Of a stretch of 64,000 nt of DNA, positions 22,463-34,406 are shown piece after piece. Below the pieces are notes generated by a model that had not been told where the DNA came from, did no database searches, and worked only from the letters and a program-made list of their open reading frames with translations. Both the position numbers and the translations under genes were made by a program. Source of the DNA: Crossaster papposus. Its lineage: Eukaryota; Echinodermata; Asteroidea; Velatida; Solasteridae. The DNA is taken from assembly GCA_037893245.1 (NCBI GenBank), contig JBAIAA010000653.1:1612001-1676000 (forward strand). Reading direction: 5' to 3'. Position 1 is the first letter of the stretch, and every line of letters begins with the position of its first letter.

Positions 22463-24254
22463 ATGCCCCGGGTCAAATTGCTAATTTTGCCATTCCTGGA
22501 GGCCCCCCTCTATCTCCTAACACCCAACCCCTTCCCGGGGCATGCTTTCCTTCATGCCCTTATTTGTGGGCGGGGATTGTGTGCACAAACCTATGGCGAA
22601 TTTGCAACGCGTGTGTTAACGTTAACATTTTCAGAAAATCGAAATAAAATACTAACAAAGCATGCCCCGGGTCAAATTGCTAATTTTGCCATTCCTGGTG
22701 GCCCCCCTCTATCTCCTAACACCCAGCCCCTTCACGGGGCATGCTTTCCTTCATGCCCTTATTTGTGGGCGGGGATTGTGTGCACAAACCTATGGCGAAT
22801 TTGAAACGCGTGTGTTAACGTTACAATTTTCAGAAAATCGAAATAAAATACTAACAAAGCATGCCCCGGGTCAAATTGCTAATTTTGCCATTCCTGGAGG
22901 CCCCCCTCTATCTCCTAACACCCAGCCCCTTCCCGGGGCATGCTTTCCTTCATGTCCTTATTTGTGGGCGGGGATTGTGTGCACAAACCTATGGCGAATT
23001 TGAAACGCGTGTGTTAACGTTAACATTTTCAGAAGATCGAAATAAAATACTAACAAAGCATGCCCCGGGTCAAATTGCTAATTTTTCCATTCCTGGAGGC
23101 CCCCCTCTATCTCCTAACACCCAGCCCCTTCCCGGGGCATGCTTTCCTTCATGCCCTTATTTGTGGGCGGGGATTGTGTGCACAAACCTATGGCGAATTT
23201 GAAACGCGTGTGTTAACGTTAAAACTTTCAGAAGATTGAAATAAAATACTAACAAAGCATGCCCCGGGTCAAATTTCTAATTTTGCCATTCCTGGAGGCC
23301 CCCCTCTATCTCCTAACACCCAGCCCCTTCCCGGGGAATGCTTTCCTTCATGCCCTTATTTGTGGGCGGGGATTGTGTGCACAAACCTAGGGCGAATTTG
23401 AAACGCGTGTGTTAACGTTAACATTTTCAGAAAATCGAAATAAAATACTAACAAAGCATGCCCCGGGTCAAATTGCTAATTTTGCCATTCCTGGAGGCCC
23501 CCCTCTATCTCCTAACACCCAGCCCCTTCCCGGGGCATGCTTTCCTTCATGCCCTTATTTGTGGGCGGGGATTGTGTGCACAAACCTATGGCGAATTTGA
23601 AACGCGTGTGTTAACGTTAACATTTTCAGAAAATCGAAATAAAATACTAACAAAGCATGCCCCGGGTCAAATTGCAAATTTTGCCATTCCTGGAGGCCCC
23701 CCCTCTATCTCCTAACACCCAGCCCCTTCCCGGCGCATGCTTTCCTTCATGCCCTTATTTGTGGGCGGGGATTGTGTGCACAAACCTATGGCGAATTTGA
23801 AACGCGTGTGTTAACGTTAAAATTTTCAGACAATCGAAATAAAATACTAACAAAGCATGCCCCGGGTCAAATTGCTAATTTTGCCATTCCTGGAGGCCCC
23901 CCTCTATCTCCTAACACCCAGCCCCTTCACGGGGCATGCTTTCCTTCATGCCCTTATTTGTGGGCGGGGATTTTGTGCACAAACCTATGGCGAATTTGAA
24001 ACGCGTGTGTTAACGTTACAATTTTCCGAAAATCGAAATAAAATACTAACAAAGCATGCCCCGGGTCAAATTGCTAATTTTGCCATTCCTGGAGGCCCCC
24101 CTCTATCTCCTAACACCCAGCCCCTTCCCGGGGCATGCTTTCCTTCATGCACTTATTTGTGGGCGGGGATTGTGTGCACAAACCTATGGCGAATTTGAAA
24201 CGCGTGTGTTAACGTTAAAATTTACAGAAAATCGAAATAAAATACTAACAAAGC
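22463..24254 (+). repeat. Nine-unit higher-order repeat, copy 1 (1792 bp)
   Basis: Unit order is CCCAACCCC with TTGCAACGCG, GGTGGCC with CACGGGG, CATGTCCTT with AGATCG, TTTTTCC with AAAACTTTCAG, TTTCTAAT with GGGGAATGC, plain, 200-bp with ACAATCG, GATTTTGTGC with TTTTCCGAA, ATGCACTTA with AAAATTTACAG. TTGCAACGCG and GGTGGCC are rare and recur exactly 1792 bp later. Confidence 0.9.
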
Positions 24255-25847
24255 ATGCCCCGGGTCAAATTGCTAATTTTGCCATTCCTGGAGGCCCCCC
24301 TCTATCTCCTAACACCCAACCCCTTCCCGGGGCATGCTTTCCTTCATGCCCTTATTTGTGGGCGGGGATTGTGTGCACAAACCTATGGCGAATTTGCAAC
24401 GCGTGTGTTAACGTTAACATTTTCAGAAAATCGAAATAAAATACTAACAAAGCATGCCCCGGGTCAAATTGCTAATTTTGCCATTCCTGGTGGCCCCCCT
24501 CTATCTCCTAACACCCAGCCCCTTCACGGGGCATGCTTTCCTTCATGCCCTTATTTGTGGGCGGGGATTGTGTGCACAAACCTATGGCGAATTTGAAACG
24601 CGTGTGTTAACGTTACAATTTTCAGAAAATCGAAATAAAATACTAACAAAGCATGCCCCGGGTCAAATTGCTAATTTTGCCATTCCTGGAGGCCCCCCCC
24701 TATCTCCTAACACCCAGCCCCTTCCCGGGGCATGCTTTCCTTCATGTCCTTATTTGTGGGCGGGGATTGTGTGCACAAACCTATGGCGAATTTGAAACGC
24801 GTGTGTTAACGTTAACATTTTCAGAAGATCGAAATAAAATACTAACAAAGCATGCCCCGGGTCAAATTGCTAATTTTTCCATTCCTGGAGGCCCCCCTCT
24901 ATCTCCTAACACCCAGCCCCTTCCCGGGGCATGCTTTCCTTCATGCCCTTATTTGTGGGCGGGGATTGTGTGCACAAACCTATGGCGAATTTGAAACGCG
25001 TGTGTTAACGTTAAAACTTTCAGAAGATTGAAATAAAATACTAACAAAGCATGCCCCGGGTCAAATTTCTAATTTTGCCATTCCTGGAGGCCCCCCTCTA
25101 TCTCCTAACACCCAGCCCCTTCCCGGGGAATGCTTTCCTTCATGCCCTTATTTGTGGGCGGGGATTGTGTGCACAAACCTATGGCGAATTTGAAACGCGT
25201 GTGTTAACGTTAACATTTTCAGAAAATCGAAATAAAATACTAACAAAGCATGCCCCGGGTCAAATTGCTAATTTTGCCATTCCTGGAGGCCCCCCTCTAT
25301 CTCCTAACACCCAGCCCCTTCCCGGGGCATGCTTTCCTTCATGCCCTTATTTGTGGGCGGGGATTGTGTGCACAAACCTATGGCGAATTTGAAACGCGTG
25401 TGTTAACGTTAACATTTTCAGAAAATCGAAATAAAATACTAACAAAGCATGCCCCGGGTCAAATTGCAAATTTTGCCATTCCTGGAGGCCCCCCCTCTAT
25501 CTCCTAACACCCAGCCCCTTCCCGGCGCATGCTTTCCTTCATGCCCTTATTTGTGGGCGGGGATTGTGTGCACAAACCTATGGCGAATTTGAAACGCGTG
25601 TGTTAACGTTAAAATTTTCAGACAATCGAAATAAAATACTAACAAAGCATGCCCCGGGTCAAATTGCTAATTTTGCCATTCCTGGAGGCCCCCCTCTATC
25701 TCCTAACACCCAGCCCCTTCACGGGGCATGCTTTCCTTCATGCCCTTATTTGTGGGCGGGGATTTTGTGCACAAACCTATGGCGAATTTGAAACGCGTGT
25801 GTTAACGTTACAATTTTCCGAAAATCGAAATAAAATACTAACAAAGC
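24255..25847 (+). repeat. Nine-unit higher-order repeat, copy 2 (first eight units)
   Basis: It follows copy 1 with a shift of 1792 bp for eight units, with one private change making GGCCCCCCCCTAT near 24691. The ninth unit is replaced by one ending AAAACTTTCAG (25848), the entry point of the next repeat. Confidence 0.88.
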
Positions 25848-26843
25848 ATGCCCCGGGTCAAATTGCTAATTTTGCCATTCCTGGAGGCCCCCCTCTATCT
25901 CCTAACACCCAGCCCCTTCCCGGGGCATGCTTTCCTTCATGCCCTTATTTGTGGGCGGGGATTGTGTGCACAAACCTATGGCGAATTTGAAACGCGTGTG
26001 TTAACGTTAAAACTTTCAGAAGATTGAAATAAAATACTAACAAAGCATGCCCCGGGTCAAATTTCTAATTTTGCCATTCCTGGAGGCCCCCCTCTATCTC
26101 CTAACACCCAGCCCCTTCCCGGGGAATGCTTTCCTTCATGCCCTTATTTGTGGGCGGGGATTGTGTGCACAAACCTATGGCGAATTTGAAACGCGTGTGT
26201 TAACGTTAACATTTTCAGAAAATCGAAATAAAATACTAACAAAGCATGCCCCGGGTCAAATTGCTAATTTTGCCATTCCTGGAGGCCCCCCTCTATCTCC
26301 TAACACCCAGCCCCTTCCCGGGGCATGCTTTCCTTCATGCCCTTATTTGTGGGCGGGGATTGTGTGCACAAACCTATGGCGAATTTGAAACGCGTGTGTT
26401 AACGTTAACATTTTCAGAAAATCGAAATAAAATACTAACAAAGCATGCCCCGGGTCAAATTGCAAATTTTGCCATTCCTGGAGGCCCCCCCTCTATCTCC
26501 TAACACCCAGCCCCTTCCCGGCGCATGCTTTCCTTCATGCCCTTATTTGTGGGCGGGGATTGTGTGCACAAACCTATGGCGAATTTGAAACGCGTGTGTT
26601 AACGTTAAAATTTTCAGACAATCGAAATAAAATACTAACAAAGCATGCCCCGGGTCAAATTGCTAATTTTGCCATTCCTGGAGGCCCCCCTCTATCTCCT
26701 AACACCCAGCCCCTTCACGGGGCATGCTTTCCTTCATGCCCTTATTTGTGGGCGGGGATTTTGTGCACAAACCTATGGCGAATTTGAAACGCGTGTGTTA
26801 ACGTTACAATTTTCCGAAAATCGAAATAAAATACTAACAAAGC
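24852..26843 (+). repeat. Five-unit tandem repeat, two copies (996 bp each)
   Basis: The series AAAACTTTCAG, TTTCTAAT with GGGGAATGC, plain, 200-bp with ACAATCG, GATTTTGTGC with TTTTCCGAA occurs at 24852-25847 and again at 25848-26843. The first copy overlaps the nine-unit copy above, showing one duplication nested in another. Confidence 0.85.
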
Positions 26844-28236
26844 ATGCCCCGGGTCAAATTGCTAATTTTGCCATTCCTGGAGGCCCCCCTCTATCTCCTA
26901 ACACCCAGCCCCTTCCCGGGGCATGCTTTCCTTCATGCACTTATTTGTGGGCGGGGATTGTGTGCACAAACCTATGGCGAATTTGAAACGCGTGTGTTAA
27001 CGTTAAAATTTACAGAAAATCGAAATAAAATACTAACAAAGCATGCCCCGGGTCAAATTGCTAATTTTGCCATTCCTGGAGGCCGCCCTCTATCTCCTAA
27101 CACCCAGCCCCTTCCCGGGGCATGCTTTCCTTCATGCCCTTATTGGTGGGCGGGGATTGTGTGCACAAACCTATGGCGAATTTGAAACGCGTGTGTTAAC
27201 GTTAACATTTTCAGAAAATCGAAATAAAATACTAACAAAGCATGCCCCGGGTCAAATTGCTAATTTTGCCATTCCTGGAGGCCCCCCTCTATCTCCTAAC
27301 ACCCAGCCCCTTCCCGGGGCATGCTTTCCTTCATGTCCTTATTTGTGGGCGGGGATTGTGTGCACAAACCTATGGCGAATTTGAAACGCGTGTGTTAACG
27401 TTAACATTTTCAGAAGATCGAAATAAAATACTAACAAAGCATGCCCCGGGTCAAATTGCTAATTTTTCCATTCCTGGAGGCCCCCCTCTATCTCCTAACA
27501 CCCAGCCCCTTCCCGGGGCATGCTTTCCTTCATGCCCTTATTTGTGGGCGGGGATTGTGTGCACAAACCTATGGCGAATTTGAAACGCGTGTGTTAACGT
27601 TAAAATTTTCAGAAAATCGAAATAAAATACTAACAAAGCATGCCCCGGGTCAAATTGCTAATTTTGCCATTCCTGGAGGCCCCCCTCTATCTCCTAACAC
27701 CCAACCCCTTCCCGGGGCATGCTTTCCTTCATGCCCTTATTTGTGGGCGGGGATTGTGTGCACAAACCTATGGCGAATTTGAAACGCGTGTGTTAACGTT
27801 AACATTTTCAGAAATTCGAAATAAAATACTAACAAAGCATGCCCCGGGTCAAATTGCTAATTTTGCCATTCCTGGAGGCCCCCCTCTATCTCCTAACACC
27901 CAGCCCCTTCACGGGGCATGCTTTCCTTCATGCCCTTATTTGTGGGCGGGGATTTTGTGCACAAACCTATGGCGAATTTGAAACGCGTGTGTTAACGTTA
28001 CAATTTTCAGAAAATCGAAATAAAATACTAACAAAGCATGCCCCGGGTCAAATTGCTAATTTTGCCATTCCTGGAGGCCCCCCTCTATCTCCTAACACCC
28101 AGCCCCTTCCCGGGGCATGCTTTCCTTCATGCCCTTATTTGTGGGCGGGGATTGTGTGCACAAACCTATGGCGAATTTGAAACGCGTGTGTTAACGTTAA
28201 AACTTTCAGAAGATTGAAATAAAATACTAACAAAGC
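26047..28236 (+). repeat. 11-unit higher-order repeat, copy 1 (2190 bp)
   Basis: Unit order is TTTCTAAT with GGGGAATGC, plain, 200-bp, GATTTTGTGC with TTTTCCGAA, ATGCACTTA, GCCGCCC with ATTGGTGGG, CATGTCCTT with AGATCG, TTTTTCC with AAAATTTTCAG, CCCAACCCC with AAATTCG, GATTTTGTGC with TTTTCAGAA, AAAACTTTCAG. The next 2190 bp repeat it. Confidence 0.93.
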
Positions 28237-30426
28237 ATGCCCCGGGTCAAATTTCTAATTTTGCCATTCCTGGAGGCCCCCCTCTATCTCCTAACACCCA
28301 GCCCCTTCCCGGGGAATGCTTTCCTTCATGCCCTTATTTGTGGGCGGGGATTGTGTGCACAAACCTATGGCGAATTTGAAACGCGTGTGTTAACGTTAAC
28401 ATTTTCAGAAAATCGAAATAAAATACTAACAAAGCATGCCCCGGGTCAAATTGCTAATTTTGCCATTCCTGGAGGCCCCCCTCTATCTCCTAACACCCAG
28501 CCCCTTCCCGGGGCATGCTTTCCTTCATGCCCTTATTTGTGGGCGGGGATTGTGTGCACAAACCTATGGCGAATTTGAAACGCGTGTGTTAACGTTAACA
28601 TTTTCAGAAAATCGAAATAAAATACTAACAAAGCATGCCCCGGGTCAAATTGCAAATTTTGCCATTCCTGGAGGCCCCCCCTCTATCTCCTAACACCCAG
28701 CCCCTTCCCGGCGCATGCTTTCCTTCATGCCCTTATTTGTGGGCGGGGATTGTGTGCACAAACCTATGGCGAATTTGAAACGCGTGTGTTAACGTTAAAA
28801 TTTTCAGACAATCGAAATAAAATACTAACAAAGCATGCCCCGGGTCAAATTGCTAATTTTGCCATTCCTGGAGGCCCCCCTCTATCTCCTAACACCCAGC
28901 CCCTTCACGGGGCATGCTTTCCTTCATGCCCTTATTTGTGGGCGGGGATTTTGTGCACAAACCTATGGCGAATTTGAAACGCGTGTGTTAACGTTACAAT
29001 TTTCCGAAAATCGAAATAAAATACTAACAAAGCATGCCCCGGGTCAAATTGCTAATTTTGCCATTCCTGGAGGCCCCCCTCTATCTCCTAACACCCAGCC
29101 CCTTCCCGGGGCATGCTTTCCTTCATGCACTTATTTGTGGGCGGGGATTGTGTGCACAAACCTATGGCGAATTTGAAACGCGTGTGTTAACGTTAAAATT
29201 TACAGAAAATCGAAATAAAATACTAACAAAGCATGCCCCGGGTCAAATTGCTAATTTTGCCATTCCTGGAGGCCGCCCTCTATCTCCTAACACCCAGCCC
29301 CTTCCCGGGGCATGCTTTCCTTCATGCCCTTATTGGTGGGCGGGGATTGTGTGCACAAACCTATGGCGAATTTGAAACGCGTGTGTTAACGTTAACATTT
29401 TCAGAAAATCGAAATAAAATACTAACAAAGCATGCCCCGGGTCAAATTGCTAATTTTGCCATTCCTGGAGGCCCCCCTCTATCTCCTAACACCCAGCCCC
29501 TTCCCGGGGCATGCTTTCCTTCATGTCCTTATTTGTGGGCGGGGATTGTGTGCACAAACCTATGGCGAATTTGAAACGCGTGTGTTAACGTTAACATTTT
29601 CAGAAGATCGAAATAAAATACTAACAAAGCATGCCCCGGGTCAAATTGCTAATTTTTCCATTCCTGGAGGCCCCCCTCTATCTCCTAACACCCAGCCCCT
29701 TCCCGGGGCATGCTTTCCTTCATGCCCTTATTTGTGGGCGGGGATTGTGTGCACAAACCTATGGCGAATTTGAAACGCGTGTGTTAACGTTAAAATTTTC
29801 AGAAAATCGAAATAAAATACTAACAAAGCATGCCCCGGGTCAAATTGCTAATTTTGCCATTCCTGGAGGCCCCCCTCTATCTCCTAACACCCAACCCCTT
29901 CCCGGGGCATGCTTTCCTTCATGCCCTTATTTGTGGGCGGGGATTGTGTGCACAAACCTATGGCGAATTTGAAACGCGTGTGTTAACGTTAACATTTTCA
30001 GAAATTCGAAATAAAATACTAACAAAGCATGCCCCGGGTCAAATTGCTAATTTTGCCATTCCTGGAGGCCCCCCTCTATCTCCTAACACCCAGCCCCTTC
30101 ACGGGGCATGCTTTCCTTCATGCCCTTATTTGTGGGCGGGGATTTTGTGCACAAACCTATGGCGAATTTGAAACGCGTGTGTTAACGTTACAATTTTCAG
30201 AAAATCGAAATAAAATACTAACAAAGCATGCCCCGGGTCAAATTGCTAATTTTGCCATTCCTGGAGGCCCCCCTCTATCTCCTAACACCCAGCCCCTTCC
30301 CGGGGCATGCTTTCCTTCATGCCCTTATTTGTGGGCGGGGATTGTGTGCACAAACCTATGGCGAATTTGAAACGCGTGTGTTAACGTTAAAATTTTCAGA
30401 AAATCGAAATAAAATACTAACAAAGC
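28237..30426 (+). repeat. 11-unit higher-order repeat, copy 2 (2190 bp)
   Basis: It matches 26047-28236 with a constant shift of 2190 bp; I noticed no difference through about 30.4 kb except in the last unit (30228), which ends AAAATTTTCAG instead of AAAACTTTCAG. That marks where homology stops and the four-unit repeat begins. Confidence 0.92.
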
Positions 30427-31421
30427 ATGCCCCGGGTCAAATTGCTAATTTTGCCATTCCTGGAGGCCCCCCTCTATCTCCTAACACCCAGCCCCTTCCC
30501 GGGGCATGCTTTCCTTCATGCCCTTATTTGTGGGCGGGGATTGTGTGCACAAACCTATGGCGAATTTGAAACGCGTGTGTTAACGTTAAAATTTTCAGAA
30601 AATCGAAATAAAATACTAACAAAGCATGCCCCGGGTCAAATTGCTAATTTTGCCATTCCTGGAGGCCCCCCTCTATCTCCTAACACCCAACCCCTTCCCG
30701 GGGCATGCTTTCCTTCATGCCCTTATTTGTGGGCGGGGATTGTGTGCACAAACCTATGGCGAATTTGAAACGCGTGTGTTAACGTTAACATTTTCAGAAA
30801 TTCGAAATAAAATACTAACAAAGCATGCCCCGGGTCAAATTGCTAATTTTGCCATTCCTGGAGGCCCCCCTCTATCTCCTAACACCCAGCCCCTTCACGG
30901 GGCATGCTTTCCTTCATGCCCTTATTTGTGGGCGGGGATTTTGTGCACAAACCTATGGCGAATTTGAAACGCGTGTGTTAACGTTACAATTTTCAGAAAA
31001 TCGAAATAAAATACTAACAAAGCATGCCCCGGGTCAAATTGCTAATTTTGCCATTCCTGGAGGCCCCCCTCTATCTCCTAACACCCAGCCCCTTCCCGGG
31101 GCATGCTTTCCTTCATGCCCTTATTTGTGGGCGGGGATTGTGTGCACAAACCTATGGCGAATTTGAAACGCGTGTGTTAACGTTAAAATTTTCAGAAAAT
31201 CGAAATAAAATACTAACAAAGCATGCCCCGGGTCAAATTGCTAATTTTGCCATTCCTGGAGGCCCCCCTCTATCTCCTAACACCCAGCCCCTTCCCGGGG
31301 CATGCTTTCCTTCATGCCCTTATTTGTGGGCGGGGATTGTGTGCACAAACCTATGGCGAATTTGAAACGCGTGTGTTAACGTTAAAATTTACAGAAAATC
31401 GAAATAAAATACTAAAAAAGC
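29830..31421 (+). repeat. Four-unit tandem repeat, two copies (796 bp each)
   Basis: The series CCCAACCCC with AAATTCG, GATTTTGTGC with CACGGGG, then two AAAA-box units occurs at 29830-30625 and 30626-31421. The fourth unit differs: 30427 ends AAAATTTTCAG, while 31223 ends AAAATTTACAG and carries ACTAAAAAAG. Confidence 0.83.
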
Positions 31422-33809
31422 ATGCCCCGGGTCAAATTGCTAATTTTGCCATTCCTGGAGGCCGCCCTCTATCTCCTAACACCCAGCCCCTTCCCGGGGC
31501 ATGCTTTCCTTCATGCCCTTATTGGTGGGCGGGGATTGTGTGCACAAACCTATGGCGAATTTGAAACGCGTGTGTTAACGTTAACATTTTCAGAAGATCG
31601 AAATAAAATACTAACAAAGCATGCCCCGGGTCAAATTGCTAATTGTTCCATTCCTGGAGGCCCCCCTCTATCTCCTAACACCCAGCCCCTTCCCGGGGCA
31701 TGCTTTCCTTCATGCCCTTATTTATGGGCGGGGATTGTGTGCACAAACCTATGGCGAATTTGAAACGCGTGTGTTAACGTTAAAACTTTCAGAAGATTGA
31801 AATAAAATACTAACAAAGCATGCCCCGGGTCAAATTTCTAATTTTGCCATTCCTGGAGGCCCCCCTCTATCTCCTAACACCCAGCCCCTTCCCGGGGCAT
31901 GCTTTCCTTAATGCCCTTATTTGTGGGCGGGGATTGTGTGCACAAACCTATGGCGAATTTGAAACGCGTGTGTTAACGTTAACATTTTCAGAAAATCGAA
32001 ATAAAATACTAACAAAGCATGCCCCGGGTCAAATTGCTAATTTTGCCATTCCTGGAGGCCCCCCTCTATCTCCTAACACCCAGCCCCTTTCCGGGGCATG
32101 CTTTCCTTCATGCCCTTATTTGTGGGCGGGGATTGTGTGCACAAACCTATGGCGAATTTGAAACGCGTGTGTTAACGTTAAAATTTACAGAAAATCGAAA
32201 TAAAATACTAACAAAGCATGCCCCGGGTCAAATTGCTAATTTTGCCATTCCTGGAGGCCGCCCTCTATCTCCTAACACCCAGCCCCTTCCCGGGGCATGC
32301 TTTCCTTTATGCCCTTATTGGTGGGCGGGGATTGTGTGCACAAACCTATGGCGAATTTGAAACGCGTGTGTTAACGTTAACATTTTCAGAAAATCGAAAT
32401 AAAATACTAACAAAGCATGCCCCGGGTCAAATTGCTAATTTTTCCATTCCTGGAGGCCCCCCTCTATCTCCTAACACCCAGCCCCTTCCCGGGGCATGCT
32501 TTCCTTCATGTCCTTATTTGTGGGCGGGGATTGTGTGCACAAACCTATGGCGAATTTGAAACGCGTGTGTTAACGTTAACATTTACAGAAAATCGAAATA
32601 AAATACTAACAAAGCATGCCCCGGGTCAAATTGCTAATTTTGCCATTCCTGGAGGCCGCCCTCTATTTCCTAACACCCAGCCCCTTCCCGGGGCATGCTT
32701 TCCTTCATGCACTTATTTGTGGGCGGGGATTGTGTGCACAAACCTATGGCGAATTTGAAACGCGTGTGTTAACGTTAAAATTTACAGAAAATCGAAATAA
32801 AATACTAACAAAGCATGCCCCGGGTCAAATTGCTAATTTTGCCATTCCTGGAGGTCCCCCTCTATCTCCTAACACCCAGCCCCTTCCCGGGGCATGCTTT
32901 CCTTCATGTCCTTATTTGTGGGCGGGGATTGTGTGCACAAACCTATGGCGAATTTGAAACGCGTGTGTTAACGTTAACATTTTCAGAAGATCGAAATAAA
33001 ATACTAACAAAGCATGCCCCGGGTCAAATTGCTAATTTTTCCATTCCTGGAGGCCCCCCTCTATCTCCTAACACCCAGCCCCTTCCCGGGGCATGCTTTC
33101 CTTCATGCCCTTATTTGTGGGCGGGGATTGTGTGCACAAACCTATGGCGAATTTGAAACGCGTGTGTTAACGTTAAAATTTTCAGAAAATCGAAATAAAA
33201 TACTAACAAAGCATGCCCCGGGTCAAATTGCTAATTTTGCCATTCCTGGAGGCCCCCCTCTATCTCCTAACACCCAACCCCTTCCCGGGGCATGCTTTCC
33301 TTCATGCCCTTATTTGTGGGCGGGGATTGTGTGCACAAACCTATGGCGAATTTGAAACGCGTGTGTTAACGTTAACATTTTCAGAAATTCGAAATAAAAT
33401 ACTAACAAAGCATGCCCCGGGTCAAATTGCTAATTTTGCCATTCCTGGAGGCCCCCCTCTATCTCCTAACACCCAGCCCCTTCACGGGGCATGCTTTCCT
33501 TCATGCCCTTATTTGTGGGCGGGGATTTTGTGCACAAACCTATGGCGAATTTGAAACGCGTGTGTTAACGTTACAATTTTCAGAAAATCGAAATAAAATA
33601 CTAACAAAGCATGCCCCGGGTCAAATTGCTAATTTTGCCATTCCTGGAGGCCCCCCTCTATCTCCTAACACCCAGCCCCTTCCCGGGGCATGCTTTCCTT
33701 CATGCCCTTATTTGTGGGCGGGGATTGTGTGCACAAACCTATGGCGAATTTGAAACGCGTGTGTTAACGTTAAAATTTTCAGAAAATCGAAATAAAATAC
33801 TAACAAAGC
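30626..33809 (+). repeat. 16-unit period, copy 1 (3184 bp)
   Basis: Rare markers ACTAAAAAAG (near 31415), AATTGTTCC (near 31641), TTATTTATGGG (near 31720), CCTTAATGCC (near 31908) and GCCGCCC with ATTGGTGGG recur 3184 bp downstream. Homology is clear for about the first nine and a half units. The remainder holds private marks such as CTATTTCC (near 32665) and GGTCCCCC (near 32853). Confidence 0.82.
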
Positions 33810-34406
33810 ATGCCCCGGGTCAAATTGCTAATTTTGCCATTCCTGGAGGCCCCCCTCTATCTCCTAACACCCAACCCCTTCCCGGGGCATGCTTTCCTTC
33901 ATGCCCTTATTTGTGGGCGGGGATTGTGTGCACAAACCTATGGCGAATTTGAAACGCGTGTGTTAACGTTAACATTTTCAGAAATTCGAAATAAAATACT
34001 AACAAAGCATGCCCCGGGTCAAATTGCTAATTTTGCCATTCCTGGAGGCCCCCCTCTATCTCCTAACACCCAGCCCCTTCACGGGGCATGCTTTCCTTCA
34101 TGCCCTTATTTGTGGGCGGGGATTTTGTGCACAAACCTATGGCGAATTTGAAACGCGTGTGTTAACGTTACAATTTTCAGAAAATCGAAATAAAATACTA
34201 ACAAAGCATGCCCCGGGTCAAATTGCTAATTTTGCCATTCCTGGAGGCCCCCCTCTATCTCCTAACACCCAGCCCCTTCCCGGGGCATGCTTTCCTTCAT
34301 GCCCTTATTTGTGGGCGGGGATTGTGTGCACAAACCTATGGCGAATTTGAAACGCGTGTGTTAACGTTAAAATTTTCAGAAAATCGAAATAAAATACTAA
34401 CAAAGC
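33213..34406 (+). repeat. Three-unit tandem repeat, two copies (597 bp each)
   Basis: The triplet CCCAACCCC with AAATTCG, GATTTTGTGC with CACGGGG, and AAAATTTTCAG occurs at 33213-33809 and 33810-34406. No difference was seen by eye. 597 is divisible by three, but stop codons inside each unit still break every frame. Confidence 0.85.
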
